Below, piece after piece: positions 8,055-9,048 of a stretch of 9,048 nt of DNA. Source of the DNA: Deltaproteobacteria bacterium (GTDB lineage Bacteria > Desulfobacterota > Desulfobulbia > Desulfobulbales > VMSU01). The translations under genes and the position numbers were made by a program. Location of the stretch: contig JAJSAA010000060.1 of NCBI GenBank assembly GCA_024274995.1, positions 1-9,048 of the forward strand, given 5' to 3'. The notes beneath the pieces are model-generated. The model searched no databases and was not told the DNA's origin. It was given only the letters and a program-made list of their open reading frames with translations. Within the stretch, counting starts at the first letter, position 1; each line of letters opens with the position of its first letter.

Positions 8055-8838
8055 ATGCTGGCGATCATGAATAAATTTATGGTCACCATTCAAGGCAAAA
8101 AGACGGCTCCCAATATTGATACAATAAAACATTTATTAGTCAACAATCCTGACTGGGGGCGAACACGATTATCCGAAGAACTTTGTCGTTTGTGGAACTG
8201 GCGTACTTATAATGGCCGTCTCAAAGACATGGCCTGTCGTACTTTTCTTCTTAAACTTGATCGTGCCGGTTTGATCTGCTTACCGGCAAGAAAGCGAAAA
8301 TCCACGAATGCTTTTCGCAATCGTTTTATTACTGATATACCACACCGCAAAGACCCCATTGGTTGCGACTTACAAAAGTTACTCCCCCTGGACATAACAC
8401 CTATCCTGCAAAAATCTGCTGAGCTCAGCTTGGTTAAATGCTTACTTGCCAAATATCACTATCTTGGTTTTAGAAATACCGTTGGTGAAAACTTCAAATA
8501 CCTTATCTCTGATGTTCAAGGCCGCCCGTGACAGCTTTATTGGCTGGGATCAGCGGGCTCGAGAAGCAAACTTGGAATTCACAACAAATAACACTCGATT
8601 TTTGATTCTACCCTGGGTGTGTGTTCCCAATCTTGCAAGTCATATCCTATCACTTATCTCCAAACGGCTCAGCTCTGATTGGTCGCAGAAATACGGCCAC
8701 CCAATTTATTTACTCGAAACCTTTGTTGATCGTTCTCGTTACAAAGGAACTTGCTATCAAGCTTCCAACTGGATTTTCACAGGACAAACACAAGGCCGTA
8801 CCCGTAATGACCGTAATCGAACCAGCAATCACACATAA
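8055..8838 (+). pseudogene. DUF4338 (DruA-like) gene remnant, broken by deletion plus frameshift
   Basis: Two adjacent frames together match the DUF4338 family (known from the DruA protein of the Druantia defence system, but also common as standalone, often multicopy genes). The first part (8055-8531; ATGs at 8055, 8067 and 8079) has RTRLSEELCRLWNW, LKDMACRTFLLKLDRAGLI and YHYLGFRNTVGENFKYL, ending DVQGRP then TGA. The second part, one frame on, resumes at 8518 with KAARDSFIGWD and has NNTRFLILPW, LASHILSLISKRLSSDW, YGHPIYLLETFVDR and GTCYQASNWIFTGQTQGR. A stretch of roughly a dozen residues normally between these (about GRP-LACLLFG-AAWKAA) is missing. The expected C-terminal end is also missing: after about 8815 the sequence diverges and stops at 8838. 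Codon use is AT-richer than in the upstream operon. No other Druantia gene is present, so a defence role is not supported. Function of the standalone family is unclear. Confidence 0.82.
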
Positions 8839-8861
8839 GCGCAGACTCCCTCCAGGGGTTT

Positions 8862-9048
8862 AAATATTTTAAAAACCTTTTCCCCATTCTGCAAAGATAT
8901 CACTCGGTTCAACAACACCATAATAGAAAATTGCACTTTGATCAGTATCTAACCCTTATGCTGTGCTACTTCTTCAATCCAGTCCTCACAAGTTTACGGG
9001 GCATTCAGCAGGCATCCACAATTGAAGTGGTACAGAAAAAGTTAGGCA
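8862..9048 (+). CDS. IS4-type transposase, N-terminal part (runs off window, start codon unclear)
   Basis: This frame (open from 8817 after a TAA at 8814) encodes KYFKNLFPILQRYHS, then NRKLHFDQYLTLMLCYFFNP and VLTSLRGIQQAS, then VVQKKLG at the window edge. This matches, from memory, the N-terminal region of a group of IS4-family DDE transposases with the NPxLxSLRxIQQAS pattern. The catalytic DDE region lies beyond 9048 and cannot be checked. No ATG or GTG precedes the conserved part: the first in-frame ATG is 8958, inside it, with a TTG at 8931. The gene may have lost its 5' end where it joins the DUF4338 remnant, may start within upstream fused sequence, or may use a rare start. I see no terminal inverted repeat at this end. 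Confidence 0.68.

Noticed and set aside
8055..8838. Druantia anti-phage system
   Set aside because: Only a broken DruA-like gene is present; none of the large partner genes (druB-druE) are visible and the neighbours are mobile debris.

Overview
The window looks like a bacterial chromosome segment, most likely from the Desulfobacterota (former Deltaproteobacteria). This is inferred from the gene order glyA, dCMP deaminase, nrdR, ribD, ribE, ribBA, ribH, nusB, which I recall from that group, and from the protein flavour. No rRNA or other decisive marker is present, so the assignment is moderate.

Positions 1-7755 form one co-directional, tightly packed housekeeping cluster on the + strand. It begins inside glyA (PLP lysine onward). 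A dCMP deaminase and the ribonucleotide-reductase repressor nrdR follow. Next come the riboflavin genes ribD, ribE, ribBA and ribH, which together cover GTP to riboflavin except the phosphatase step. The cluster ends with the antitermination factor nusB and the DNA translocase ftsK. Several genes overlap or abut (nrdR/ribD, ribD/ribE, ribH/nusB, nusB/ftsK), which suggests transcription as one unit and translational coupling. GlyA (one-carbon units), dCMP deaminase (dUMP for thymidylate) and NrdR (dNTP control) share a nucleotide theme; the rib genes supply flavins.

Two otherwise well-conserved genes carry in-frame stops: TAG at codon 42 of ribD and TAA at codon 27 of ftsK. Both TAG and TAA also end other genes here, so a changed genetic code is unlikely. 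Sequencing error, true nonsense mutation or readthrough remain open.

Positions 7756-9048 are different in character: AT-richer and built from repeats and broken mobile-type genes. About 300 bp of intergenic DNA holds two copies of a composite direct repeat, one interrupted by a perfect 25-bp inverted repeat that looks like a MITE or REP-type insertion. After it lies a DUF4338 (DruA-like) gene split by a small deletion and frameshift and lacking its normal C-terminus. Last is the N-terminal part of an IS4-type transposase, running off the window edge and lacking an obvious start codon. This is a repeat-rich graveyard downstream of a conserved operon; I do not see a complete new system in it.
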